From assembly GCF_007655135.1 (NCBI RefSeq), contig NC_045134.1, forward strand, positions 27,056,568 to 27,120,567: a stretch of DNA of 64,000 nt. Reading direction: 5' to 3'. Position 1 is the stretch's first letter. Every line of letters starts with the position of its first letter. Positions 12,291-23,707 of this stretch are shown here, one piece after another. Origin of the DNA: Punica granatum (Eukaryota; Streptophyta; Magnoliopsida; Myrtales; Lythraceae). The notes below the pieces were generated by a model, which saw only the letters and a program-made list of their open reading frames with translations, was not told where the DNA came from and made no database searches. Made by a program: the position numbers and the translations under genes.

Positions 12291-12815
12291 GAACATTATA
12301 AATCGCCAAATACAAATACTTACTAAATAAATAAATAAAATAAGCTTGTGTAACGCACAGGTAGGCAAAACAATAGTTACTTGTCACATCGTATATGTAT
12401 ATATCCGCGCAAAGCATTAGCATTGAATTACTTGAACGTGTTCCTTAATTTCAAATCATCGTTCTTCTTCGTCTTCTATGTTTCATTTTACTTTTCCTAG
12501 TGAGTTTGAGCCCAAAACAGGAGCTTGTGTTGAGGACTTCTCATGGAACATACTTTTTCAAGAGAATGAGCCCTTCTCTGCTGGTCCATCTCCGAAAAAT
12601 ATTTTCGAGCTTTACCGTGCAGTCTAACTCTCGATGATCGCCTCTTGGTCTGTGCTTCTTTCTGGGCTGCAGTTCCCCCCTATCCAGGAACTATCTTCTG
12701 ATCCTATCAATCTTTCCATTGCTGAAGCCTCCTGAGTTTTGACTGATGGGTTCTTGGAGTTCTTCAACCTTGGGCCTACAAACTGTTTATGGATAATTCA
12801 TAACATACTCTGATT
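12291..12815. other. Intergenic: 3' flank of the USP-like gene
   Basis: Probably includes its 3' UTR. No other gene is seen. Confidence 0.5.
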
Positions 12816-14073
12816 CTAATAAAAGGAACATAAATTACATTGCGAACTGACACGATATGTTGTCGCTTGAATCAGCGCCAACATGATATATCGGTCAAAC
12901 TTGCCTGGAAAGCATGCACATTCAAAGAATCTCCTCTCCGGATGCCGAGAAGCTTCATCTCCAGGGGAACAGGTTCTCATAGACGGGCGGTTCGGGTCTC
13001 TGGACTCGTTAATCTCTATAACCTTCTGTCCATTGAACACTATAGTGACCTCACAGCATTCCGGCGCATTCCTCTTCACAAACTCTCCTTTTGACAGTTT
13101 TCCGACCAATCGCCTTTGCGGGAAAATGCCAAAAGGATTAGCAAGAGACCAAGTCAGATAAATCGTGAGACTAAAATTAGTTGAACCGGACATCCTACCT
13201 CGAGTGAGGGGATCTCTTCGTTCCAATCACGAGACTTGTGATGTTAAGCACAGGTATAAGATCCAGAACAGCTTTCGCTGTCGAGTTGCTCTCTATAAGC
13301 ATAGTGTCGACTGTAACCTATAAGTGCGAGGATCCAAACGTTGGTAAATCAACACTTCCATCGATGGGACAAAAGGCAAAGATGCTCCTCCTTCATACCT
13401 TAGCTTCGGAGCATAGGCGGATGTATTTCTGCAGAAGGTTCCTCCTCCTGTTCGTCTCTTCGTTAATGTATACTCTCACTTGGTCTTGGCTCAGTTGGCT
13501 CCTTGACAACTTCCCAACTTCATTCAGATCCAATGGAGCAATTTTAAGGCCAGAAAGAGAATTATGCAGCAAAAAGCTAATGCGGCGAGAATTATCCGTC
13601 TCTACTACCATTCCCATCCAAGTTATTTCGGATTGTGTCGCGAGGAACAGAACTGTTTATTCTTGAATCCGTGCCACAGCGTAGTGATTGAGAAAACATA
13701 AGAATCTATGCACGATTTTAAGTTCGAATGACACAATTGAAAGCTACATGAGCCGGTTGAGGAAAGTTTTGCTCCATTGAGAACTTGTCCTGGAACAGAG
13801 GATCCTTTACTTACCTGGGGTGGGAATGTGAGTGATCGGTGGGAAGACATGGACCAGGAAGACCCGACCACTGGCAGCCGTAACAAGATGATCCAGAACC
13901 CACTTCACAACACCTAGATCATCTTTACCGACTGCCACGTAAACGTCCTGACAGGTGCCATCTCTACCCCCGGTCATGCTCCTGCTGTCATCTCCAATCT
14001 CCACAATCTCCGGCGACACCATTCCAGTGCTCCTGAAGTACTGCACGGTCTCAACCTGCCCATCTTCCTCCAT
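12816..14073 (-). CDS. Universal stress protein-like (adenine nucleotide alpha-hydrolase fold)
   Basis: Four exons on the minus strand, 14073-13815, 13517-13399, 13317-13199 and 13113-12816, with GT-AG borders, join to 795 nt (264 aa). The product has VYVAVGKDDLGVVKWVLDHL, FLVHVFPPITHIPTP, LCSEAKVTVDTMLIESNS, AKAVLDLIPVLNITSLVIGT and TIVFNGQKV, the beta-alpha-beta order of the USP/UspA fold. It resembles plant USP-like proteins related to the N-terminal part of U-box kinases (PUB33/35 type), but no U-box or kinase follows. The classical G-X2-G-X9-G ATP motif is reduced to VIGTKRSPHSRRLVGKLSKG. The last about 30 residues are not family-like; exon 4 may end differently in the real transcript. 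Confidence 0.8.
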
Positions 14074-14413
14074 ATCTTCTTCTCCTTCACATAAGTCCGA
14101 AGAAGGATGAGAAGGAGAGAAAGAAGGGCTGAGGTGAGAGGAGTTAACAATGGAAGTGAGCGAAGATTAGGATATCGACATCGTCGTCATCATCATCATA
14201 TAATTATTAAAGGGGCCAGGAGTCGTTGCTCTCAAAGCGCACAAAAATAAAAGGAAAGGGCAGATTCTCCTTTGTCAAGGTTTGCAGGCTCCAAGAAGTA
14301 AACTACTGTATTTTATGTGTAAAGTGGGCACCCTTTCCATAATACATATATCATATGTACACACACACAACCAAATATATATAATTCACTCATAACATAT
14401 ATATACGTGATAC

Positions 14414-14447
<34 letters not shown>

Positions 14448-14992
14448 TTGCTGATGTTGTTTTTTGGGTTGAACAGAAGGTCATGTTCATTGTTTTATTC
14501 TTTTTTGCTTTGGTCTACATTGTTTTATATCTTTTATTAGTGCTTGGCATGGGATTGACTTCCAGCAATAGCAATGTGAGGAACAAAAGCCAGAAGACCA
14601 GAATCTTGGGTACCATCCTCATATTCTTTGTCATAGGGCCATCGAATGTCCCTATTGTCAGGCACATGCATGCGAAGATGTTGGCAAAAGCTCCTCCGTC
14701 AACAATGGAGCAGCTCTATTCGTGTATCAATTCCTAGCGATAATAAACATTTGTTGTCAATATCTTCAACTGCAGTGGACCACGATTCAAGAATACAGAT
14801 GCATGTTCGGTCTAAAATTGAGCATCAAGTTTCAGTGTGATGTGATTGTCATCAATTCATCGTCCTCGACTATCGAGTGCAATGCATGGATGAACGAACA
14901 TTAATGCTACTCATATCTTCTCAGTCTGGGGACGCAGTTTGCTAAGAACTTCTGATGGAGAACCATCACATCTCTAAAGAATAAGTCATTTT
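14074..14992. other. Intergenic upstream of the USP-like gene
   Basis: Contains an (AT)n run at about 14417-14444. The 84-codon ORF at 14483-14737 (+) has two hydrophobic stretches but no recognised family, and is listed only as a weak possibility. The left copy of the LINE target duplication is at 14976-14992. Confidence 0.45.
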
Positions 14993-16502
14993 AAAAGAGG
15001 TATGCTCCCTGTGCGTTATTTAGGTCTTCCCCTTATATCTGGGAAACTCTCTTCAAGGAATTGTGAAGCCCTAACTGAGAGAATTGTGAAAAGAATCAAG
15101 AGTTGGTCTGTGAAGCACCTGTCTTCTGCAGGTAGATTGCAATTGATCAACTCTGTCCTCTTTAGTATGGCCAGTTACTGGTGCTCCCACTTCATTCTTC
15201 CGAAACAAGTTGTAAAGCTAGTGCATCAGAAATGTCGATCCTTCCTCTGGAAAGGTCTAGAACAACACACAGGTGGGGGCAAAATCAGTTGGGAGACCGT
15301 TTGTCTTCCCAAAGCTGAGGGAGGCCTCGGCATCAAAGATTTAAGTTTGTGGAACAAGGTTTGTGTGCTGAAAAACTTATGGTCTCTCCTAGTGAGTTCT
15401 AGATCCCTTTGGGTTGCGTGGGCCAAGAAGCACTTAACAAAAGGCCGAAGTCTTTGGTCTTTACGTATACCTGGAGATTGCTCATGGAATTGGAGGAAAC
15501 TAATGCAACTTAGACCTCTGGTGTTTCCTTATGTTAGTTGTGAAGTTGGCTCTGGCACAACAGTCTCATTTTGGCATGATAATTGGCTTCCAGTCGGACC
15601 TTTGATCAAATTTTGCTGCAGAGGACTTCAATGCTTCCCTTCTCTTAGTGAGCATGTAAATGTTAGCGCTGTTCTAACGGAAGGCCATTGGCATTGGCCG
15701 AGGAGCTCTGACCCACAAGCCTTTTTGATCCGAGACATGGCCGCTAATCTCGAACCTTCCAACCAGGATAGAGTTTTATGGTCTCTTCACAAATCGGGGC
15801 AATATTCTCTTGCTAATGCCTAGAAGTGTTTAAGGCCCAGCAGTCCAAGAATTGAATGGAGCAATGCAATTTGGTTTGATGGGCACTTTCCTCGTTCTTC
15901 TTTTATTAGTTGGCTCTGTATACATAACAGATTAGCGACGAAGGATCGTCTTTTCAAATGGGGGATTCAGTTTCAAGCAACTGAATGTGATTTCTGTCAT
16001 ATGCAGTGGGAGACTCGCGACCACCTCTTTTTTGATTGTCCAGTCACCCAAGGAATTTGGAGAAGTTTGTTGGCTCGAATCGGCTTACACCGAACACAAG
16101 TATGCTGGAGTACGGAATTTCGTTGGATATCCTCTCTTCGAGGCAAGAAGCTTGATGTGATTTGCCTAAAGTTACTTTGGACACACTATATTTACAGCAT
16201 ATGGCGAGAGAGGAACGCTAGAATCTATCAAGGACAAGCCGCATCTACAGCGGCTATGGTTCGAAAGATCTTTGCAGATGTAAAAGCAAAGTTATATGTG
16301 CTTCCCCGTTTCTCTCACAAAATTGTAAACTCTGTTATAGTCCATCACATCTTTTACCCTCTTGATAGTGCTAATAGTTAATCAATTTTCTCTTGAGGTG
16401 TAGACTGGGAGTTATTTAATGTTGTTGATGATGTACAGGGTAAATGGTCTCTTGATGTAAACCCTTTTGATTAATAAAAGTCTCTACCATTTATCCAAAA
16501 AA
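14993..16502 (+). mobile_element. 5'-truncated L1-type LINE with 17-bp target duplication
   Basis: The direct repeat AAAGAATAAGTCATTTT flanks the insert (14976-14992 and 16503-16519), and an A-run precedes the right copy. The insert holds the C-terminal part of a LINE ORF2: LPVRYLGLPLISGKLSSRNC, RIKSWSVKHLSSAGRLQLIN, then CDFCHMQWETRDHLFFDCP, the zf-RVT zinc-binding region. The frame from 15002 continues to 16381 except for one in-frame TAG at 15821-15823, where a Trp is expected. The upstream endonuclease and reverse-transcriptase domains are missing, so the copy is dead on arrival and now inactive. Confidence 0.92.
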
Positions 16503-16519
16503 AAAGAATAAGTCATTTT

Positions 16520-18047
16520 TCAGAAAGTAGGGATAGGAATCTGTCCCTTTCTTGTTTCCGCTTTTGCATTTGAGCAGCAATGGACAGCTTTTAGTTTGGC
16601 CCATCTAACACCATTTCCCAATTCAACGGGCTCTATTCGATGACATGAGTTGTGGGTATTGGAAGGCTTTCGGGCGTCTGAGGCCTAATTAGCAAGAGAG
16701 GATTAGTGCCAAATTGTGGTCTCTCTTTCCCTTTTCAGCTAAATTAACCAAATGCATCCAACCAAATACAATTTGAGGCTGTAAATGAATATGCGGTCCA
16801 GTGCTCTGTCTACGTCAAGGCTAATAACGTGCTCCTCTCCTAGCACTAATTACTTTCTGCACAAGCACCAGAAATTTGCTCCTCACAAATCCAGAAGTTG
16901 GTACTAATAGTGAATTGGTTAATCAACAATCATCGGCTAACTTCTTACTCAACCGATGCTTTTGGGGTCGAAACCTGTAGCAGTTTTACCATATGGTGCA
17001 AAGAGAAATTGTTCCTTTTTTCCATGACTTCGCAAGGAAAACAAACCTTTACTGGATAAAGAAATCTTTGCTTCTCTGGTCAGTATGCTAACTCTCCATT
17101 GGGTCAAATTCTGAAAGATCTTTGAAGAATCTCATGGTGGGAATTTGGTTGTTAGGACTGAGCTGTTGAGAGATCATATGTATCATGTATGTAGGCAGGT
17201 AGGTATGTAGGTATGTATGTATGTATGCTTGTGTGTATGTACGTACATACGTATGTATATATTAAACAAGTTGTCTCTATGATTCTATCCTTTATCCTCT
17301 TATGATTATTTCATTTCATTCATAGAGATTCCAAGAGTATCTCATCCCATACTACTGCACTTTTCTCGGATGGAGCAAGCTCTTAAAAATCGACTGTAGA
17401 AAAAGGGTATAGTATCCGAATTGCATGTGGTATATGTTCGAGGTACCATTACCCATGTCGATGTCGTATGGGACGAGCTTTTTCTTGAAGTGCTCTGCTG
17501 TCTCTTTCTATTTGCAAATTGGAAGGGGAATAAGAAGAATAATGGGAGTGTAGTGCTTGGTGGACCATGGCTCCACTACTTGGCTCTACAGGAGACCATT
17601 ATCTGTTAACAGGAGAGTATCTCATTATCAACGACAGTAAAATCTAATCTCAAAATCACGAAGTATCAACAGGTGATCCCACCATAGCCGAGCTCCAGGA
17701 GCAGTCGACCTGCAGGTAGTTGAGGCCTCACAGCATGAAAGTTTCAGTCCCGAGCCTGAGTCTGTCCTCAAAGATGATATCAGCGGAGGGGAACATCATA
17801 TGAAATGGATACTCCATTTAGAATGCTGTGATTGTAAGTATGTGATTTCGAAATTGAAGAAGAGGCAGACGAAGCGATGGGCACTCCTGAGTGTTGCGCC
17901 AATGGTGGGGCTGGCTGCCCACAATCTCTATCTTTCTTTTCTTTATATACACAGCCTTCTCCAGAGACCAAATAAACCCGAGATCTAATAGTCTTTCCGG
18001 TGGAAAATCTCTCACTCTCTCATCATTTGAGCGGTAACTTATCGAAG
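16520..18047. other. Intergenic and 5' flank of the ferric reductase gene
   Basis: Contains a GTAT/GTAG-type microsatellite at about 17190-17260. Short ORFs at 17421-17609 and 17800-17988 have no recognisable domain. The stretch before 18048 is likely promoter and 5' UTR. Confidence 0.45.
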
Positions 18048-21000
18048 ATGGGAGTGGCACGAGCTTTGGTCGTTGGCCTTCTAAGAATACTGATGATCCT
18101 GATACTCGGCAGTTGGGTTTCTCTTTGGCTTCTGAAACCTACTGACTTATGGACCAGAAAATGGCGCAGAGCCGAGGATCACGTTAGGACTGCCATACTC
18201 GGCTATTATGGTAATCTTGCAGTCTATTTTCTCAGTAACTGATCTACTGCATGTTGAAACTCACGGTCCGGAAAAAAAGCACGGTTTTTTTACACTGCTG
18301 ATTTGTGCTTGTATTTAAAAAACGTCTCATAAATATTTCAGGTCTTAACTTTGCTGTCTATACTTTTCCTATCATTGCGCTGGCCATCATTGGACTGGTT
18401 TACCTGAACTTCAAGTCCATCGAGATGAGGCGAAGGTAGTGAAGTTTACTTTAACAGTTCAAGATCATAGGTATAATCCGAAATAATGCTGTTTTCTTTC
18501 TGTGATTAAAACATTAGGCGATCAAGAAGTGCAGTCACTGCTCTCTTCAATCCACTTGTAGTGAGCAGTCTTCTGGGTGTCGTGTCTGCAGCAGAAATTC
18601 TAGCGATCTGCCTCTTCATTCTGTTCCTCGTATGGACTTTTTATGCCCGAATATATAAAGATTTGAAAAACTTGATGCCAATTAAATCGCTTGCGTTGAA
18701 CACGTGAGTAGTGTACTACTTCTGCTCCTGATCATACCGAACATCAGTATGGGAATGAGGATAAATGAATCACAAAACCTTGCTGGTGATTGTAATTGCA
18801 GATGGCAACTGAAGTACTTAAGGGTGGCAACTCGGTTTGGCCTGTTAGCAGAAGCCTGCTTGGCTCTTCTACTCTTTCCGGTCTTGAGAGTGATGCCGCT
18901 CTTCCGGGTTATCGGCATCCAGTTTGAATCTTCCATCAGGTACCACATATGGCTCGGGACTGCACTGATATTCTTTGCAACTTTTCATGGGGCGAGCACG
19001 CTCTTTGTATGGGCAATCAGCCACCACATTCAAGATGAGGTCATCGCTTTCTCACTGACTTTTCCTATTCTCCATCATCTGAATCAGAATTACTAGTTAT
19101 GCCGATTTCTGTTCTATAACTTCTTGATAAGCAGATCCGGAAATGGCAAAAAACGGGTCGAATATACCTGGCGGGGGAGGTCGCTCTCATGACAGGCCTT
19201 ATTATTTGGGTCACATCTCTTCCTATGATAAGGAGAAAGCGGTTCGAGATCTTCTACTATGCTCACCATCTATACATGGTCTTCCTATTGCTCTTCTTGT
19301 TTCATGGGGGAGACCGGCATTTCTATACAGTCTTTCCTGGAATCTTTTTGTTCGGCCTCGATAAGATACTGAGAATCATTCAGTCGAGACCCAAAACTTG
19401 CATTCTCTCGGCAACAATTTTCTCTAGCAGAGCTATGGAACTCACTATACCAAAAGACCCGAGTAAATAAACTATCTTCTATTATAATATGAGTTTATTT
19501 TGCCATGCATCAAATAAAGTTCGTGTTTTTGAGAATTTTGCTGCCTTTCCGACTCGTAGGATTGAAGTATGCCCCTACAAGCATTGTCTTCGTGAAGATT
19601 CCGAGGATATCAAAACTCCAATGGCACCCTTTCAGCATAACCTCGAGCTCTGCTGCTGATGAAGAGATGATCACTATCATAGCCAAATGCGAAGGGAAGT
19701 GGACTAATGATCTCTATCGGATGATACACGAGGAGCTCGCTTCAGATGCTGGGCAGACTAACTGCCCACCTGTATATATTGAAGGCCCTTACGGTCCTCC
19801 TTCGATTAACTTCCTCAGGTATATGTATGACAGGAGTCATTTCTTCGTAGAGAAATTCTTGAGTCCAGCGGCTGAATATTTAATCTACGAAATTTTTTCG
19901 TACTCGGAAAATAACCTTTCATCAAGAAAATAACGTTTCATACAAAACAATCAGTCGACAGATGTTTTGTACGAAATGTTTTCGTACTTGGAGAATAACG
20001 TTTTGTATAAGGAGAATAACGTTTCATATGGGAGCTCTGGCTGAATATTCAGCTGTTGGACCCAAGAATTGCTCGGCGTGGCCATGTAATAACGAAAGTC
20101 AGTTCTCGTGCAGATATGACAGTATACTTCTAATCGCTGGCGGGATCGGGGTAACCCCATTTCTGAGCATAATCCAGGAGATTGGATCTTCCCAAAGTAG
20201 TGGCAATTTTAGATTTCCCGAACGAGTTCAGCTCATTTATGTCATGAAGAAGTCGCAGGACATTTGCCTACTGCGCTCGATCTCGCATCTTCTATGGAAG
20301 CAAACGGGGGAAAAACATCATCTGAAGCTGAAAGTTTATGTAACCCAGGAAGAGCAGTCTGATGCGACTTCAAGAACAATATTTCAAGATGGTTTTTCTC
20401 AAGTCCGGACAGTGCATTTCAACCCGAAATCGGCTAACCATACAGCCCATGGGCCGGGGACTCTGCTCGAGATGGCCGCTATTGCCCTGATTGCTGCGAT
20501 CCTCTTCTTCGTGCTCCTTCTGAGTCTCAACCATATCTTTCTTCCTCAACAAAAGAAACCCGTCAAGCCCAAACTTAAGGCGAAGGGTCTCGAAGCCAAA
20601 GACAAGATTCCATCCTCGGTGATCGACTTGATACTTGTGGCTTCATTCCTCCTATCTATCGTAGGGAGTGCCATATTGGCAATCCTATTGAGATGGAGGC
20701 GGCTTAAGAAGGAGATACCACCTTCCCCCCCCAAGAAAGCCGGCAACAGAAATCTCTACGAAACAGATCCTAGAGGAACAGGAGCAGATGATCTCGAGGA
20801 ACATGAGATCTACTTTGGCGGCAGGCCGAACTTCCGAGGTAAATCCACCTTCTTTTATCATGTCCCACCAGAACTTTGTCATCCCTGTGACCCTAACATT
20901 GATCTTAATTATCGCATGAGCAGATATATTGTCAAAGTTTCCGGGTGAGTCAGGAGGGTCCAATGTCGTAGTGCTGGTGTGCGGACCTGAGTCCATGAAA

Positions 21001-21096
21001 GAGTCCGTGGCCAGAGCATGCCGAGAAATTCACCCGGCTTCTAGTGCTAGGACAAGACCAAAATTCACCTTCCACTCCCTCAACTTCGCTCTCTAA
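18048..21096 (+). CDS. Ferric reduction oxidase (FRO family)
   Basis: Eight exons, 18048-18210, 18342-18435, 18518-18703, 18802-19039, 19135-19462, 19560-19818, 20114-20838 and 20924-21096, join to 2166 nt (721 aa), the usual FRO length. It is a multi-pass membrane flavocytochrome b that reduces Fe(III) or Cu(II) chelates with NADPH. Seen: paired heme histidines about 13 apart (H196/H210 and H271/H284), the FAD-contact HPFSIT at about 359, GPYG at 412-415, the NADPH-binding AGGIGVTP at about 431 and the C-terminal CGPES at about 684. Hydrophobic helices occur at the N-terminus, around the hemes and again at about 520-610, as in FROs. The end NFAL replaces the more usual NFxF/W form. Intron 4 starts GTCATC, a weak donor. 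Which FRO (FRO2/4 type likely) cannot be fixed here. Confidence 0.9.
19881..20049. repeat. Repeat-rich insert in FRO intron 6
   Basis: The direct repeat GGCTGAATATT stands at 19870-19880 and 20039-20049. Between them is about 158 bp of reiterated motifs (GAATAACGTTT, CGAAATnTTTTCGTAC) and a hairpin pair TACAAAAC/GTTTTGTA. Retaining the intron would bring a stop at about 19931-19933. It resembles a small insertion with an 11-bp target duplication, but no terminal inverted repeats are evident. Confidence 0.5.
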
Positions 21097-22764
21097 TCCC
21101 ACTCCAGTACACAAATACATGTATAAATCTTGCAGCTATTCCTCCTATGCATGTCGCCGCAACTGCACTATGATTAATTAGGAAAGTGCATGAAAATGCA
21201 TACTCAATACGAATTTCGAAGCAATGAGCTTTTGTTTCTCGAATTATTTGTGGTTTGCAGAGGACTTTTCCATGGTCCAGCATCATGGGCGTCTGCGACT
21301 GTACTGATTATTCTCGAATCAGACCATGCATCGCCCCCCATCGTAAAATTGCAACTGGTCCAACTTGCCAAAATGGATACCTTCATGATGATAAAGCTTA
21401 TTGACATGCCGTTTTGTTTTTATCTTCTGATGATGGTCGATACCTTCGGATCTTAACCGGAAGCCACCATCTTTCATCCTCAAGCCCAGGCCATACAAAG
21501 GGAATCTGCCATGTCTGTGACTGAAATGGGATTGAGTTTTGTCGTTTTCCCAAAAATCATTTTCTCGAGGAAATAATATGGGAGACCAAGCTGGTGCTGG
21601 GGCCTAAGGGATAAGCCACTGAACTGAATTTGAATATCATCATCATCATCATCATCCAATCCACTGCTCATCCTCTTTCCTTAGCTTCAGGAAACTGTCT
21701 TGTCTTTGCACTTCAGACAAAAAACAGAATTAATTGTCTTGTCTTACTTCACAGAAGAATCTAAAAAATTCTCTAACTACTGGCCGAGTGTTGCCTGGCT
21801 TCTCATCTCATTGGCCGCTCCACGTCATCGCACAAAACCTTCCGATGCTTTTTTCTTTTTTTCTTTTTGTACAAATTATTATAATTAAAAACGTGATTTC
21901 GTTGATTTCAAGACCTTGCGAAAAACAACATTTCGGGAATTATTATTTGTTTTTCTTGGCTCATGTTTCCTTGAGTTCGAATATGTATGAGGTTGGGATG
22001 GTTACCTCTGATTACTCCGACCTTTTGTTGAGTTCACTGGAGGTCCACTGCATTCAGGTTCCGTGGATCCAAATGACCAGTGAGAAGTTATACGATCGAT
22101 CCTTTTTACGTACAATTCTAAGTTTGAAAGATATTCATAGTTTTGCATTGTTTTAAATTAAGATTATTACGCGTACCAAATTATTTAACAAGAAAGGTAA
22201 AAATCAACTGAGAATCAGAAAAATCCCATCATTATTAATTATAATATATAAAATTTGGAAAATGATATGAGAAAGCATCACAATACTACTTTTCATGAAC
22301 ATATTAGCTCGTGGTTGATTGTCTTTATGACTACTCGAAAATTTTAATTATATTAATGAAATTCTTATCATTCTTAATTTTTATACTTAAAAAATAAAAA
22401 AAGTCCTCAGTTTTCAATAATATTAAATTGTTTCTTGAAAAATTAGAAAAATGCGTTAGTTCATGAATAGATAGTAAAAAAAAACATTGATAAAATTATC
22501 ATCATTCTTAATTTATATATATACACCAAAAGATGGAAACATAATTCTTATTTATATCATCATTCTTATTACATGTTTCTTGAAAAGTTAAAACTTTTTT
22601 CCGATTCTTGAATAAAGATTGAAAATAATCTGAAAAAATAATTCTCCCAATAAATTTAAAATTTTTGCCATAAATATTAAATAAAAACATTTATTATCAA
22701 CAATAAATAGATTTAAAACTAATGGGCCTTTTTTGTGTACATCATGATATCTGAAAACTCAATA
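21097..22764. other. Intergenic 3' of the FRO gene
   Basis: The proximal part is probably 3' UTR. Beyond about 22150 it is very AT-rich with ATCATTCTTAATT-like reiterations. A CAT/ATC triplet run sits at about 21640-21655. No gene is seen. Confidence 0.45.
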
Positions 22765-23222
22765 TGTTGAGATACGTTGTCTCACGTGAAAAAATTGAGA
22801 AAGAACCACATACTTATATGAGACTTGGATTCAGCAACCTATTAGTTTAACATTTTGGTTGCAGATGGGCTCAAGTTCGTGTAGGCCCAAGCGGGAATTT
22901 TACACTGTATCAGAGCGGATTACGCTTTCGAGCATACGTGTAAGCTCACACCATGCTATATCCAGTTTTGATGCAGCTAATAGTGCGACTCGTGTTAATT
23001 AAGCCCGAGAATAACCCGGTCTAGTTCCGAGGTAGTTAATGGTGCACTTATAGTTAAGCATGAGTGTGGAGCTTGAGGCTAGTCTGGTGTCTATCCCCTC
23101 TCACCTGAGCACGGAAGAGGACGTACGATTCATGGTCAGTTATTGAGGGCTCAATCTACTAAGTTAACCTTTTGGATTGTAAATGAGCTCAAGTTCGTGT
23201 AGGTCCAAATGAAAAATTTACA
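22765..23222 (+). mobile_element. Degenerate TRIM-like LTR element
   Basis: A segment beginning TGTTGAGATACGTTG ends in TTTTACA at 22904 and is followed by TATCAGAGC at 22908-22916, the familiar plant tRNA-Met primer-binding motif. The last about 75 bp of this segment recur at about 23150-23222 (both contain GAGCTCAAGTTCGTGTAGG-like sequence, as GGGCTCAAG in the first). Two short LTRs with about 250 bp of non-coding interior fit a terminal-repeat retrotransposon in miniature. The second LTR lacks its 5' part. Confidence 0.55.
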
Positions 23223-23227
23223 CAATG

Positions 23228-23385
23228 AGTTCTGATTAATTCAGTCTGAACCGAGTGGCCACTAGAGAATAAAACTCTTTCAACGTGAATTTTATCCATT
23301 TATAATACTTGAATCAAAGACCTTATTTAAGGAAAACAAACGCCGAACTGCTTGAATCAAATCAGGTTGGTGATTTTTTCTTTTT
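23228..23385 (-). mobile_element. SINE remnant, same family as 12052-12274
   Basis: On the minus strand it reads TTGATTCAAGCAGTTCGG then GATTCAAGTATTATAAATGG and an AAAATTCACGTTGAAAGAG body, matching the order of motifs in the SINE at 12052-12274. The A-tail and target duplication are not recognisable. Confidence 0.5.
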
Positions 23386-23707
23386 ATAAGAATTGAAACA
23401 TATACACCTTATTCACAGAAAAAAAAAGAATCTTTAATAGAGACCCAAAGTTGGAATATTGTACACGAGTCTCACCAATCTGAAGTGCTCCTACGAGGAA
23501 GAGTCAATAATATTGCAATAATTGGCTTGATTAATATTTACTTACTTGCTTGTTACAATTTAATTGATATATTCTCTAGCCACATGGACAAAATGGAAAG
23601 AATATTATTAAATAAAAATAGACACGAAAAAAGAAAAAGAGAAAAGGAAAAAGGAGGAAAAAGAGGACAAAAAAGAGAATACCATATAATACCCAAGTGT
23701 GTTGTGC
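23386..23707. other. Intergenic, AT-rich with purine-rich tract
   Basis: A long A/G-rich stretch at about 23610-23680 produces low-complexity ORFs on both strands. These are not credible genes. Confidence 0.5.

Noticed and set aside
14483..14737. Possible 84-residue two-helix membrane protein
   Set aside because: No known family, no promoter or splice context recognised, and AT-rich surroundings make a chance ORF likely.
21734..22156. 140-codon ORF downstream of the FRO
   Set aside because: Low-complexity, no domain, lies in AT-rich intergenic DNA.
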